A stretch of 64,000 nt of DNA from Candidatus Poribacteria bacterium. GTDB lineage: Bacteria > Poribacteria > WGA-4E > WGA-3G. Both the position numbers and the translations under genes were made by a program. Of this stretch, positions 10,060 through 17,759 are shown in pieces. Positions within the stretch are counted from its first letter, which is position 1, and the number at the start of each line of letters is the position of its first letter. Below the pieces are notes generated by a model. That model worked only from the letters and a program-made list of their open reading frames with translations. It searched no databases and was not told the origin of the DNA. Location: contig JAPPIG010000109.1 of assembly GCA_028820635.1 (NCBI GenBank), positions 149,711-213,710 of the forward strand, written 5' to 3'.

Positions 10060-10647
10060 TTAAAAATCGGAGTTTGCATCAACGTACGGTTTTAACAACG
10101 TTCTGAGATGTTTTCGGGCATAGTGTAAACGTGATCGGACTGTTCCCTCGGAACAATTTAATATTGACGCTATCTCGGGATGTGTTAACCCTTCTAATTC
10201 ATGAAGAATAACTACAATCCGATGTTTAAGTGAGAGGCTGTTGACCGCCTTTGTTACCCAATACCGTAGTTCAGTTTTCTCCGCTTGAATTTGTGGATCA
10301 CTCGCCATCTCCGCTTTTTGTCGCGCATCTGGATGAAATTCGGATTCATCTGTAGTAACAAGCGGAGATTCACGACGCCGTTTACGCCGTTTGACGAAGT
10401 TGAGTGCCTCATTGACAGCTATTTTATAAACCCATGTTTCAAAAGCTGCCTCTTGCCGAAAGGTATGAATTGACTGATACACCTTTATAAAGGTTTCCTG
10501 CATTACATCATTAGCATCCTCGTAATTTTGGGTGATTTGCATCGCGAGACGGTGCACCATTCGCTTATATTTTTCAACCAACGGTGCTAATGCTGTTTCA
10601 TCTCCTTCACGAAGATGGTCAATGAGTAAGGCTTCAGTCCTTTCCAC
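10060..10647 (-). CDS. ECF-subfamily RNA polymerase sigma-70 factor
   Basis: Region 2 is seen in YEDANDVMQETFIKVYQSIHTF and ETWVYKIAVNEALNFVKRRKRR. Region 4 is LSLKHRIVVILHELEGLTHPEIASILNCSEGTVRSRLHYARKHL, with its helix-turn-helix. Region 3 is absent, as expected for the RpoE/SigW group. The ORF track starts at TTG 10683, but AAAGGAG lies eight bases before a GTG at 10647. This gives a 195-residue protein beginning at VERTEALL and is the likely start. The sigma gene and the anti-sigma gene that follows it are about 100 bases apart and form a typical two-gene stress-response unit. A near-consensus promoter (10718-10747) lies upstream. Confidence 0.92.
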   Translation of the reverse strand: MERTEALLIDHLREGDETALAPLVEKYKRMVHRLAMQITQNYEDANDVMQETFIKVYQSIHTFRQEAAFETWVYKIAVNEALNFVKRRKRRRESPLVTTDESEFHPDARQKAEMASDPQIQAEKTELRYWVTKAVNSLSLKHRIVVILHELEGLTHPEIASILNCSEGTVRSRLHYARKHLRTLLKPYVDANSDF

Positions 10648-10717
10648 GAAAAAATCTCCTTTGGCTTCTTTCATGTTAGACAACGCTATTTCAAAAACCG
10701 TTCAATTTTCTTCAAAC

Positions 10718-10747
10718 ATTATAGCATATATTGATTATTTGTGTTAA
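10718..10747 (-). promoter_or_regulatory. Sigma-70-type promoter upstream of the ECF sigma gene
   Basis: On the minus strand TTAACA is followed by an 18-base spacer and a perfect TATAAT. Transcription would start about 60 bases before the proposed GTG of the sigma gene. The match is to the housekeeping consensus, so the pair is probably expressed at a basal level apart from any autoregulation. Confidence 0.6.
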
Positions 10748-10925
10748 AAAAAGTGGATTTGTAAGGTGTGTAAATATTTTATCACATGGTTCAATTTGCA
10801 AAGGGGACGTTGTGTTTTTCTACTTTAGGGTGGACAAGAGTCGGTGCCTATAACTGGTGTGTGTTGACTTGACAAAGACTTTACATACCCATTTTGTTAT
10901 TCAATCTCACAGCTTGCATCCATAA

Positions 10926-10960
10926 AAAAGGACAGCGTATCTTAGATACGCTGTCCTTTT
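10926..10960 (-). terminator. Strong intrinsic terminator after the Ig-like lipoprotein gene
   Basis: AAAAGGACAGCGTATC and GATACGCTGTCCTTTT form a perfect 16-bp stem with a 3-base loop, 20 bases beyond the lipoprotein stop codon. On the minus strand the stem runs into a T tract. The A tract on the other side would also let it act for plus-strand transcripts. Confidence 0.85.
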
Positions 10961-10979
10961 AAGCGAAATAGTCGAAAAT

Positions 10980-11639
10980 TTACTCTTTAGCTTTAGTAAC
11001 AAAAGTGAGGCTAATTTCGGCTTCGTTCCCAGCACTGTCTTTGACCGTACCTGCAATTTCGTACTCGGTTTCGTTGCTGAGTTCTTGACCGGCATTCCCT
11101 GAAAGCATGATTTTGTTGCCATCCGCCTTAGATGTCCAACCAACATCATCATCGCCGTCCATCAGCATAAGATCGCCAGTGACGGGTTCGTTGAAGGTAA
11201 CTTCTATACCATCTTCAAACACCTTCGCGGGATCAACGCCTTCAGCGCCATCTTTAGGATTGCTACCTGTGACTTCCGGCGCGGCTTCATCAGCTGCGAC
11301 AACGGTATAGTTTAGTGTGTGGCTACCATCACCGTTTACCCAGGTTAATGTAATAGCGAGGGCACCAGCAGGATAGCCAGCCGCGGGGGGTGCGATATTC
11401 CGAGTTTTACCAGATGTTGAGACTGTACCGCCTCCAGTTACTGTGACTTCACCCGGGTTGTTGTCAAATGTGACACTGATACTACCGTTTGCTGCGAGCT
11501 CACCACCACTTGCGGGTGTAGCACTTACAAACGCTGCAGCTTCAGGTTCAGGATCATCACCACCATCACCACAACCAACCATATAAACGGCAAACAAGGC
11601 TGCCATGACTATTGCCAAGGTTCTAAAAAAAAGTTTCAT
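10980..11639 (-). CDS. Lipoprotein with two bacterial Ig-like domains
   Basis: A 219-residue secreted lipoprotein. The signal sequence MKLFFRTLAIVMAALFAVYMVGC ends in a lipobox with Cys23, followed by an acidic GDGGDDPEPE linker. An Ig-like region follows (about 35-115), and then a clear SbsA/Big_5-type domain (GSNPKDGAEGVDPAKVFEDGIEVTFNEPV...YEIAGTVKDSAGNEAEISLTFVT). AAGGAG lies ten bases before the ATG, and a strong terminator follows the stop, so this is a single-gene transcript. Binding or adhesion at the cell surface is the usual role of such domains, but no partner can be named. The long 5' leader contains a candidate structured RNA. Confidence 0.88.
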   Translation of the reverse strand: MKLFFRTLAIVMAALFAVYMVGCGDGGDDPEPEAAAFVSATPASGGELAANGSISVTFDNNPGEVTVTGGGTVSTSGKTRNIAPPAAGYPAGALAITLTWVNGDGSHTLNYTVVAADEAAPEVTGSNPKDGAEGVDPAKVFEDGIEVTFNEPVTGDLMLMDGDDDVGWTSKADGNKIMLSGNAGQELSNETEYEIAGTVKDSAGNEAEISLTFVTKAKE

Positions 11640-12154
11640 GAGTAGGTAACTCCTTAATTAAGGTTTATCAGAATGTAAGGTACCCGAAAATCGGGCACAG
11701 ATTAAAAACTTCATAATATAGATAACATTTCCGTGTCGTTATATGTTAATTTCTACGATAGTGCCGGAAACTGTCATCATGTCCATGTTTAGTCAAGTAA
11801 TCTTCAGACTATTTCGTTTGCCTTCCTCCGTGAAGTCCAGAGGATAGGCGACGCTTTGAGAATAAAACTTTCTGCGGAACCGTCACCTTTAACTTAATAC
11901 CATTGGATAGGTTATTTTCAGTTCCGAAAGTCAACACCCAAATTCTGTACCTTTAAGTTTAGCAAAATTTGCAAAATCTGTAAAGGTAAAAATCGATTTT
12001 CGCTGATTATTATACAAAATTTTGTTTTTTTTGTAAAGCGAAAACCAATAATTTTAATAAATTTGCTATAGATTAACATAAATTAAAATGTATATCAAGT
12101 AAAAATGATACATTATTCATTAAAATTTTGCAAATTTGGAGATATTTAGCTTTC
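11640..12154. other. Non-coding interval between the lipoprotein gene and dprA
   Basis: This 515-base stretch holds no credible coding frame. Its right half (about 11950-12150) is very AT-rich. The left half contains the leader of the minus-strand lipoprotein gene, including the pair of hairpins described separately at 11811-11890. A TTGACT sequence near 11930 on the minus strand could be a -35 element, but the -10 is poor. Confidence 0.6.
11811..11890 (-). ncRNA. Candidate structured leader RNA (possible riboswitch-like element)
   Basis: Read on the minus strand, GGTGACG pairs with CGTCGCC around a loop that contains CTCAAAG. Three bases later TCCTCTG pairs with CGGAGGA around GACTTCA, followed by AGGCAAACG. 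The element ends about 170 bases before the ATG of the Ig-like lipoprotein. The CAAAGC...GCCTA pieces faintly recall cyclic-di-GMP-I aptamers, but the order of conserved segments does not fit, so I do not assign a class. Confidence 0.3.
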
Positions 12155-13141
12155 CTAATGTTCAAATAATGTCATCTGTTCAATTGAAGTTCCGATAATG
12201 TGGTTTTGAAGACGGTCAGGGTGTGTTAGTATATCAACAACTGTATCAAGTTGGTCAGGTAAAAAAGGCAAAGCACCACTTCTAATCAGTTGACGTGTTC
12301 CTTCGTTATGTTGATTATATGAGTTCCACTGACATGCCAAAACAGGACGGTCTTGTAGTTGCGCGTATCGCGCAGTGTGCATTGCCCCTCCCTCTTTTGA
12401 GGTTTCAACTACCACTGTAGCCTTAGAAAGCCCGCTGATAATCCGATTGCGTAAAACAAGATTGGCAGGTGTTGGTGAGGCAGGAAACGGGTGTTCTGAA
12501 AAAACATAACCTGTTTCACATATTTTCATAGCAAGCTCATGATTTTCGGGTGGATAAATAGACGAGAGATCAGTTGATACAACACCAATAGTTGTTCCAT
12601 TTACTCCTAACGCGCCGTAATGTGCATTGGTATCTATACCACTTGCAAGTCCGCTCACTATTGTAAAACCTGCTTCAACTAAGCGTATTGAAAGTCCAAG
12701 TGTTACATTAATACTGTCAACTGTCGGACGGTTGCTTCCCACAATTGCCACACACTGTTCATTCATCTCAGATAATTCACCTATTCTGCAAAGGACTGTC
12801 GGCGCGTCCGGCACAGATCTCAAAAGGGCAGGATATTCAGCATCTTTTGGAAAGATAACTTCTATACCTTGGTTATTTAGTGCCTCTAATTTTCGACGCA
12901 ATTCGGCAAACCTATTGCGTACAGTAAGTATCCGTGATGCTAAGATAGGATTGAAGTGTGGTAACTGTGCAATTTCAACCAGTTCCGCATCAAAAATGCG
13001 GTCAGCACTACCGAAACGTGTCAACAAACGTTTGAGGCGAACCGCACCAATGCCTTCAACCGAAGCAAGCGCGAATAAATATTCCCGATGTTTCTCTTGA
13101 TCTGTTTCGGTTGAATACGACATATCAACAGCAGAAACCAT
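12155..13141 (-). CDS. dprA: DNA-processing protein DprA/Smf
   Basis: DprA binds incoming single-stranded DNA and loads RecA during natural transformation. The N-terminal helix-hairpin-helix region is LFALASVEGIGAVRLKRLLTRFG (about 24-46). The Rossmann-like core carries the family signatures IVSGLASGIDTNAHYGAL, TIGVVSTDLSSIYPPEN, LRNRIISGLSKATVVVET and the SGGA-like KEGGAMHTA. The 328-residue chain stops after a short tail (IEQMTLFEH) and lacks a clear C-terminal winged helix, which many DprA proteins have. A second ATG at 13123 is possible, and neither start has a strong ribosome-binding site. The gene stands alone, with no other competence gene in the window. Confidence 0.92.
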   Translation of the reverse strand: MVSAVDMSYSTETDQEKHREYLFALASVEGIGAVRLKRLLTRFGSADRIFDAELVEIAQLPHFNPILASRILTVRNRFAELRRKLEALNNQGIEVIFPKDAEYPALLRSVPDAPTVLCRIGELSEMNEQCVAIVGSNRPTVDSINVTLGLSIRLVEAGFTIVSGLASGIDTNAHYGALGVNGTTIGVVSTDLSSIYPPENHELAMKICETGYVFSEHPFPASPTPANLVLRNRIISGLSKATVVVETSKEGGAMHTARYAQLQDRPVLACQWNSYNQHNEGTRQLIRSGALPFLPDQLDTVVDILTHPDRLQNHIIGTSIEQMTLFEH

Positions 13142-13472
13142 CCAAAAATGTTAATCATGAAAGTAATTTACAAGAGAGAAATTTCTATCTCAGAATATCT
13201 ACTATTTTCTTTATTCTACAAGTACAATATTAATGTAACATATTATTAACAATTTTTTCAACTGCAAAATGCTATAAAGCAGAATCATAGAATTCTTATA
13301 GTAGTTTCAATCTTCTGTCAAATATCTCTTTCTGTAGGAGCGATCTCCTGGTCGTGACCTATCTAAAATATTAAGAAAAACCTAAAAACTGAATGGTTCG
13401 GTGCTAAAAAGAGCAGGGTTATTTATAGTAAAGTTTAGAATTAATGATACATATTTATGATTTCATCTATAG
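13142..13472. other. Non-coding interval upstream of dprA
   Basis: About 330 bases with no coding frame. It is AT-rich near dprA and could hold that gene's promoter. From 13333 it contains one copy of a dispersed repeat, and it ends against the decayed IS630-type fragment. Confidence 0.6.
13333..13410. repeat. Dispersed palindromic repeat, copy A
   Basis: TGTAGGAGCGATCTCCTGGTCGTGACC followed by a TAAAATATT-rich tail is nearly identical to 21344-21417 over about 75 bases. A shorter relative lies at 54460-54490. The core GGAGCGA..TCC..GTCG is partly palindromic. No coding potential is seen. Confidence 0.65.
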
Positions 13473-13569
13473 CTATATCTGCTTGTATTCACGGAGGCGT
13501 TTGATATTGGCAAAGTCGTGTTCAATCAGGTTGTAGTCCGGCGAATAAGGCGGTAAAAATAATCGCAAT
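13473..13569 (-). pseudogene. IS630-type transposase, C-terminal remnant
   Basis: The minus strand reads LFLPPYSPDYNLIEHDFANIKRL and then a stop. This is the hallmark end of IS630-family DDE transposases, with PPYSPDxNxIE carrying the last catalytic glutamate. Only about 30 residues remain, and upstream codons in this frame contain stops. It abuts the IS1595-like remnant, so the region is a mosaic of decayed elements. Confidence 0.75.
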
Positions 13570-14151
13570 TAGTAGTTTTGGACTTAGATTTTTCAGTTTT
13601 TTCCAAGCGTTCCATTTTACGCCAGTGAACCAACATGCTTTCATTGATAAACTTTGAGAAGATGTCTCTATTTCTATAGTTATACTTGTAGCAGGCTTCA
13701 GCAACGTAAAGTGGTGTGTATCCTGTTTCATAATGGTGATGTGAACCGAACCATGCACGCTTCAATAAAGACCAAAATCCTTCAATAGTGTATTTATATG
13801 GGTATCCCCATCAGTAAACCGTTCATTGTGATTGATAACTGTGTGCTTCATTTCCTTGCCGATGAGTTTGTAAGCTTGATATTCGCCTGTTATCAGTTCA
13901 GATTCCTTTAGGTTTGCGACACTGCGAATAAACTTGAGTATACTGCGTCCTGTCAGTTGTTCAGCGACTTGTGCGACAACCTTACCGCCTCTTTGGATTG
14001 CACCGATAATCGCAGTTTTCTCTGTGCCACGACCGCGTTTACTCGGTTCGTCATCCTCACGCTTGTTCGGTTTGCGGGGTTTACCGCCAATGTAGGTCTC
14101 ATCTGCTTCTATGATACCTTTGCCAGTTGTGGATAATCTTTGTAAACACAA
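13526..14151 (-). pseudogene. IS1595-family (ISXO2-like) transposase, frameshifted and 5'-truncated
   Basis: The larger frame starts GKGIIEADETYIGGKPRKPNKR, the first catalytic Asp region of ISXO2-like transposases, and runs to GDTHINTLLKDFGLY. The true continuation, TIEGFWSLLKRAWFGSHHHYETGYTPLYVAEACYKYNYRNRD, is in the next frame (ORF 13526-13765). A single-base deletion near 13785 therefore explains the break. The usual N-terminal zinc-binding and helical domain is missing. The element is fused at about 14110-14125 to an ISKra4-like fragment and at its other end to an IS630 tail, so it is not active. Confidence 0.85.
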
Positions 14152-14796
14152 CCCACTTTCGTCTCTTTCCAGCCATCAGGTGAGTTGGTATGAGTGCCAT
14201 CACAACTCACATACTAACGCTCATTTTCCAAAAGTTTTTGGATTGCCACCTGTTCACAAACGCTCAAGTCTGATGACCACTCAAGCACTTTTGCGCGCAT
14301 TGTCGTATGGCTCGCTTCTATCCCCAAAAAAGATAACTCTTTCGCTGCTGCTCTATAGTCAAAATGTGCTGCCAAATAACACACCCGCTCTATAACACAA
14401 CGCGTCCATTTACCTTTCAACCTTTGACACACATCCCAATGTCTATGATAATGACCCGACGGACATTCATACACCCAACGATGCACACGGATCTTGCCAC
14501 AGAGTGTCGTGATATTCACACCTCGTTTTTGTATCGGACAACACGCCTGTTCACATTGTGGACATTCAACAGGTGCTGCGGATTGTTCAGAAGCTGCTTC
14601 GGATACACATACTTGTAGCAACTTTTTGACCACTTCTCAGCATGAGGTCTCGCACACGGGTCTCTGCCTCTTCTAACGGGACACAAGAGGTCGATAAAAG
14701 TTCGCTACAAACCTCAGCGATCTTTTCTAAAATCTCCTTGACTTCGGGGTATCTGATGGTATACTTATATTTATATTGAGCATTGGTATCCTCTCC
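14109..14796 (-). pseudogene. ISKra4-family-like transposase remnant with frameshift and nonsense codon
   Basis: The central frame (ORF 14214-14633) reads ECPQCEQACCPIQKRG...WVYECPSGHYHRH, a zinc-ribbon front followed by helical repeats, as in ISKra4-type transposases. Upstream, another frame reads YPEVKEILEKIAEVCSELL...LEEAETRVRDLMLRSGQ, which joins to KLLQVCVSEAASEQ through a frameshift at a CAAAAAG run. Downstream, LLENER is followed by TAG and then YVSCDGTHTNSPDGWKETKVGCVYKDYP in the same frame. The remainder is replaced by the IS1595-like remnant. Multiple lesions show this is a dead element; the family name is given from motif style only. Confidence 0.7.
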
Positions 14797-14826
14797 TACA
14801 AATAGTAATTATTAGGATAGGATACC
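14785..14826. repeat. Inverted repeat at the end of the decayed insertion sequence
   Basis: GGTATCCTCTCC pairs with GGATAGGATACC (11 of 12) across an 18-base loop. It lies just beyond the start of the ISKra4-like remnant and may be an end structure of that element or an upstream terminator. Confidence 0.5.
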
Positions 14827-14872
14827 ATTTTTTTATGTACCTCGCAACATCTCATCTCTTTACACACCCGTT

Positions 14873-15030
14873 ATACTATTTCTAATTGACAAATTGTCAT
14901 AATAAACTGTAGGTCGGGTAGAGCGTCAGCGAAACCGACATGAACACCCTATCAAATCCTACGTGTCGGGTTTCGCTGACGCTCTACCCGACCTACGAAA
15001 TAATGCTATATAATCATTTAGAAATGGTAT
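14873..15030. mobile_element. MITE-like element with long inverted arms
   Basis: The outer arms ATACTATTTCTAA and (reverse complement) ATACCATTTCTAAA frame an inner, almost perfect palindrome. GTAGGTCGGGTAGAGCGTCAGCGAAACCGACA and its reverse complement differ by one inserted base, around a 23-base centre. No coding capacity is present. The 158-base size and long terminal repeats fit a non-autonomous transposable element; I could not define a target duplication. Confidence 0.7.
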
Positions 15031-15050
15031 TACTTGCAAATTGCATTTAT

Positions 15051-16001
15051 TTAGAGGATAGTCAATTCATCATCTTCTCCACTTTCCTGCAACACTGTAT
15101 CTAATTCAGTTGCGACAGCACCGAACGCTGCAGATTGTGGTGACTCAGGATGTCCAGCAACAATCGGCACACCGAGATCTCCTGCCGTGCAAACTTCAGC
15201 ATCAAGCGGAATCTCTCCCAAAAAAGCGACACCGAACCGTTCACTCGTGTTTTTTCCGCCATCTGCTCTGAAAATCTCTGTCTTTTCATTACAGTGCGGA
15301 CAAAGGAAATAACTCATATTTTCAATAATTCCCAAGATCGGTACGCCGAGACGTTCAAACATAGCAACCCCGCGTCGCACATCTGCCAAAGCAACATCCT
15401 GCGGCGTCGTCACAATAACTGCCCCTGTGAGTGGGATTGCTTGCGTTAAAGTAAGCGCAACATCTCCAGTTCCGGGAGGCAGATCAATGATGAGATAATC
15501 CAATTCACCCCAATCCACATCGCTTAGAAATTGACGGATAGCACTGTGCAGCATCGGTCCGCGCCAGATCATTGCTTGTTCTTCAGGTACCATAAGCCCA
15601 ATTGACATCAATTTAATATCGTGTCGCACAAGAGGGATGAGTTTTCGCTCTGGACTTGTCTTTGGATTCTCCTGAATACCCATCATTGTGGGGATACTCG
15701 GTCCGTAAGCGTCAGCGTCCATCAATCCGACTGCGGCACCAGTCTTTGCAAGTGAAATCGCCAAATTCGTAGCAACGGTAGACTTTCCGACACCCCCTTT
15801 TCCACTTGCGATGGCAATTTTATACTTTATATTTGGCAGTGTTATGTTCTGTTGCGGCGTTTGAGTTTGTTGCTGCGGGTTAGGTTGTTGCGCACGTTTA
15901 CCAGAAATCTCAGACCCACTGATAACCTGTAATTCTGGATGCGGTTTTGCCGTCGGATCAGTTCTTTCCGTATTTTTTTCGCCTTTTTTAAAAAATTTCA
16001 A
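15051..16001 (-). CDS. apbC: Mrp/NBP35-family P-loop ATPase, iron-sulfur cluster carrier
   Basis: A cytosolic ATPase that carries and delivers iron-sulfur clusters. The deviant Walker A motif SGKGGVGKSTVATNLA is followed by LMDADAYGPSIPTMMG, DYLIIDLPPGTGDVALT and, near the C-terminus, SYFLCPHCNEK with the CxxC that binds the bridging cluster. A low-complexity Gln/Pro linker (NPQQQTQTPQQN) separates a short charged leader from the ATPase domain, and the DUF59 domain found fused in some Mrp proteins is absent. The ORF track starts at 16043, but GGAGAAGGAG lies seven bases before a TTG at 16001, which I take as the start (316 residues). A stand-alone DUF59 protein is encoded at 34876. Confidence 0.9.
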   Translation of the reverse strand: MKFFKKGEKNTERTDPTAKPHPELQVISGSEISGKRAQQPNPQQQTQTPQQNITLPNIKYKIAIASGKGGVGKSTVATNLAISLAKTGAAVGLMDADAYGPSIPTMMGIQENPKTSPERKLIPLVRHDIKLMSIGLMVPEEQAMIWRGPMLHSAIRQFLSDVDWGELDYLIIDLPPGTGDVALTLTQAIPLTGAVIVTTPQDVALADVRRGVAMFERLGVPILGIIENMSYFLCPHCNEKTEIFRADGGKNTSERFGVAFLGEIPLDAEVCTAGDLGVPIVAGHPESPQSAAFGAVATELDTVLQESGEDDELTIL

Positions 16002-16138
16002 TACCTTTCTCCTTCTCCAAATCTCTTTACATAATAATGCCATAAAAAGTTGTGGTTTGCCAATCTTTTTTGGATCTGTTGATTTGTTAGTACTTTAACG
16101 TTCATTATTCGCTGGGTGTGTAAAGTTTTGGTTACTTC

Positions 16139-16263
16139 TCTGAACCAGGATTTTCAGGATTTTTCTCATCGAATCTTATTTTAAAAGATGACACCAATGC
16201 ACATCAAAAAAACTTGATATGGTAATCCTGAAAATCTGGAAATCCTGCAAATCCTGGTTCAGA
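16139..16263. repeat. Inverted repeat element (TCTGAACCAGGA ends)
   Basis: The left end reads TCTGAACCAGGATTTTCAGGATT and the reverse complement of the right end reads TCTGAACCAGGATTTGCAGGATT, separated by AT-rich sequence. No coding frame is present and no target duplication is evident. It is most likely a miniature palindromic element. Confidence 0.6.
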
Positions 16264-16312
16264 CAAGGGACAAAACTTAAAAAAGGACCTAATTCTACAA
16301 AACATTAGTATA

Positions 16313-16463
16313 ACCTAAGTTGCCACCTATTATTTGTTGGAGGGGTTTCTAAACCGATTGATAAGAGAAAATAGAAAAACAACAAATTTTGATGCGAATT
16401 GTCATAAATCGGGGTTAGAAACCCCTCCAACAAGAGTATTCTAAAGTAGGTGGCAACTTAGGT
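16313..16463. mobile_element. MITE-like element with a 7-bp direct flank
   Basis: The terminal inverted repeats begin ACCTAAGTTGCCACCTA and continue with inner arms GTTGGAGGGGTTTCTAA...TTAGAAACCCCTCCAAC. TAGTATA lies immediately on both sides (16306-16312 and 16464-16470), consistent with a target-site duplication. It is about 151 bases long with no coding capacity. Confidence 0.75.
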
Positions 16464-16514
16464 TAGTATAGTAAAAGTAGAAATTAATAGGACATTTTTT
16501 TGTTTTATGATATC

Positions 16515-17759
16515 CTATTCACTCGTTTCTGCTTCCGCAGCTAACTTTTCTGCTTCCGCAGTTAACTGTCTGATCTTTTTGAATTCTTTTTGTACAGCCT
16601 GCCTTGTCCGTTCATCAGTGTTGTGGCGATTCATCCTATCTTCAAGTACTCCAATTGATGTTTCAAAATCATTTATAATGGGGTTTCCCGGCTCACCCAG
16701 ATAATCTAGTGCAGCTCTATACGCAGCTGACTGTTTGACCTTTATTATCTCGTATGGTATACCTTCCTTTTTCGATTCCTCAGTGGTGTGATTCATCAAC
16801 TTTTCAAATGCTTCAATTGATTTGTCAAAATCACCTATAGAAAACCTAACACCCATATCTGAATACGTAGCACCCAGACAATATAGTGCATTTTCAAAGG
16901 TGTCATTGCTATCCGGGTACTTTTCAATGACAGTTTGTAAGTACTTAACAGCATTTTTCCCATATTTTTCAGCGTTTGAGAGACTACTCTGAATCTTACT
17001 TGCGTAAGTGGCTCCGATTTCCAAGTGTAGATTAGGAAGTAAACCCGTCGTATTTTCCGGGTCTTTATCTAAGACCTTTTGACTATATGGAAATGCCTTC
17101 TCAATCTGTCCTTGCTCCAGATACGTCACTGCAAATTCGTAATTTAATTTCACATCGTCAGGCATCATTTCACTTATTTTGAGTGCCTTCTCCATTTCAT
17201 TCTTACTGAGATAGAAGATACCGAATTCTCGGTTTAGATCCATATCATCAGGTATCACTTCACGAATCGGTTCTGCTTTCTCAATTTGGTGTCGTTGGAC
17301 ATAGAGAATTGCGATTTCACGGTTCAACTTAACATCATCAGGCATCTTCTTCAATTTTGCTAATTTCTCCTGAAATGCCTTCTCTTTTTTCAACGTTTCT
17401 TGCATCACAGGTAAGAATTTCTCTGGTGGTGCGTAACCACTATGGTATTTCGTAATGAGACCACCATCCGGACTTACAAAAAGGATAGTGGGATAATAAC
17501 TAACGCCGAACTTGTTGTTTGTTTCTGCGTTGGTGGGTTGTTCTTTAATGTTTGGATTAACTTTGACTGTAATGAACTTATCAGAAAGGGTGATAACATC
17601 CGCGTTGGTATAGGTGTCGGCATCCAGCCGCTTACACCAGTATCACGAGTCTGTATAGAAGTCCATCATAACCGGTTTACCGGTTTCAGCAGATTGTTTC
17701 ATTGCCTCTTCAATAGACGTTCCCCATTTGACTTGGGCTTTTTCCGCTTTTTGAAACAT
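16515..17759 (-). CDS. Thioredoxin-fold/TPR protein with in-frame TGA at a UxxC site (candidate selenoprotein)
   Basis: The ORF track lists only 297 residues, but the frame continues upstream to an ATG at 17759 that has AAGGAG seven bases before it. This gives 414 codons with one TGA at codon 39. The N-terminal domain reads GKPVMMDFYTDS-TGA-YWCKRLDADTYTN and later FGVSYYPTILFVSPDGG, a thioredoxin-like fold with the cis-proline. The TGA sits exactly where the first Cys of CxxC belongs, so selenocysteine (UYWC) is the natural reading. Residues about 120-390 are TPR-like helical repeats, three of them marked by MPDDVKLN or IPDDMDLN. The alternative is a nonsense mutation or a sequencing error. 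A thiol oxidoreductase role is inferred from the fold. No sel genes lie in this window. Confidence 0.7.
17613..17638 (-). promoter_or_regulatory. Candidate bacterial SECIS hairpin
   Basis: Directly after the in-frame TGA (17645-17643) the minus strand reads GGTGT-AAG-CGGC-TGGAT-GCCG-ACACC. This is a five-pair lower stem, a 3-base bulge on the 5' side, a four-pair upper stem and a 5-base apical loop. The loop begins 17 bases after the TGA and has G as its second base. These values fall in the published range for bacterial SECIS elements (loop about 16-37 bases from UGA, G within the first two loop bases). Confidence 0.55.

Noticed and set aside
11811-11890. Cyclic-di-GMP-I riboswitch
   Set aside because: The CAAAGC and GCCTA pieces are suggestive, but the GCAAACC and GGGACGCAAAGCC segments are not in the required order, so only an unclassified structured leader is proposed.
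13522-13758. 78-residue ORF in a second minus-strand frame
   Set aside because: It is the shifted-frame shadow of the IS1595-like C-terminus; the real transposase frame (WFGSHHHYETGY) is the neighbouring one.
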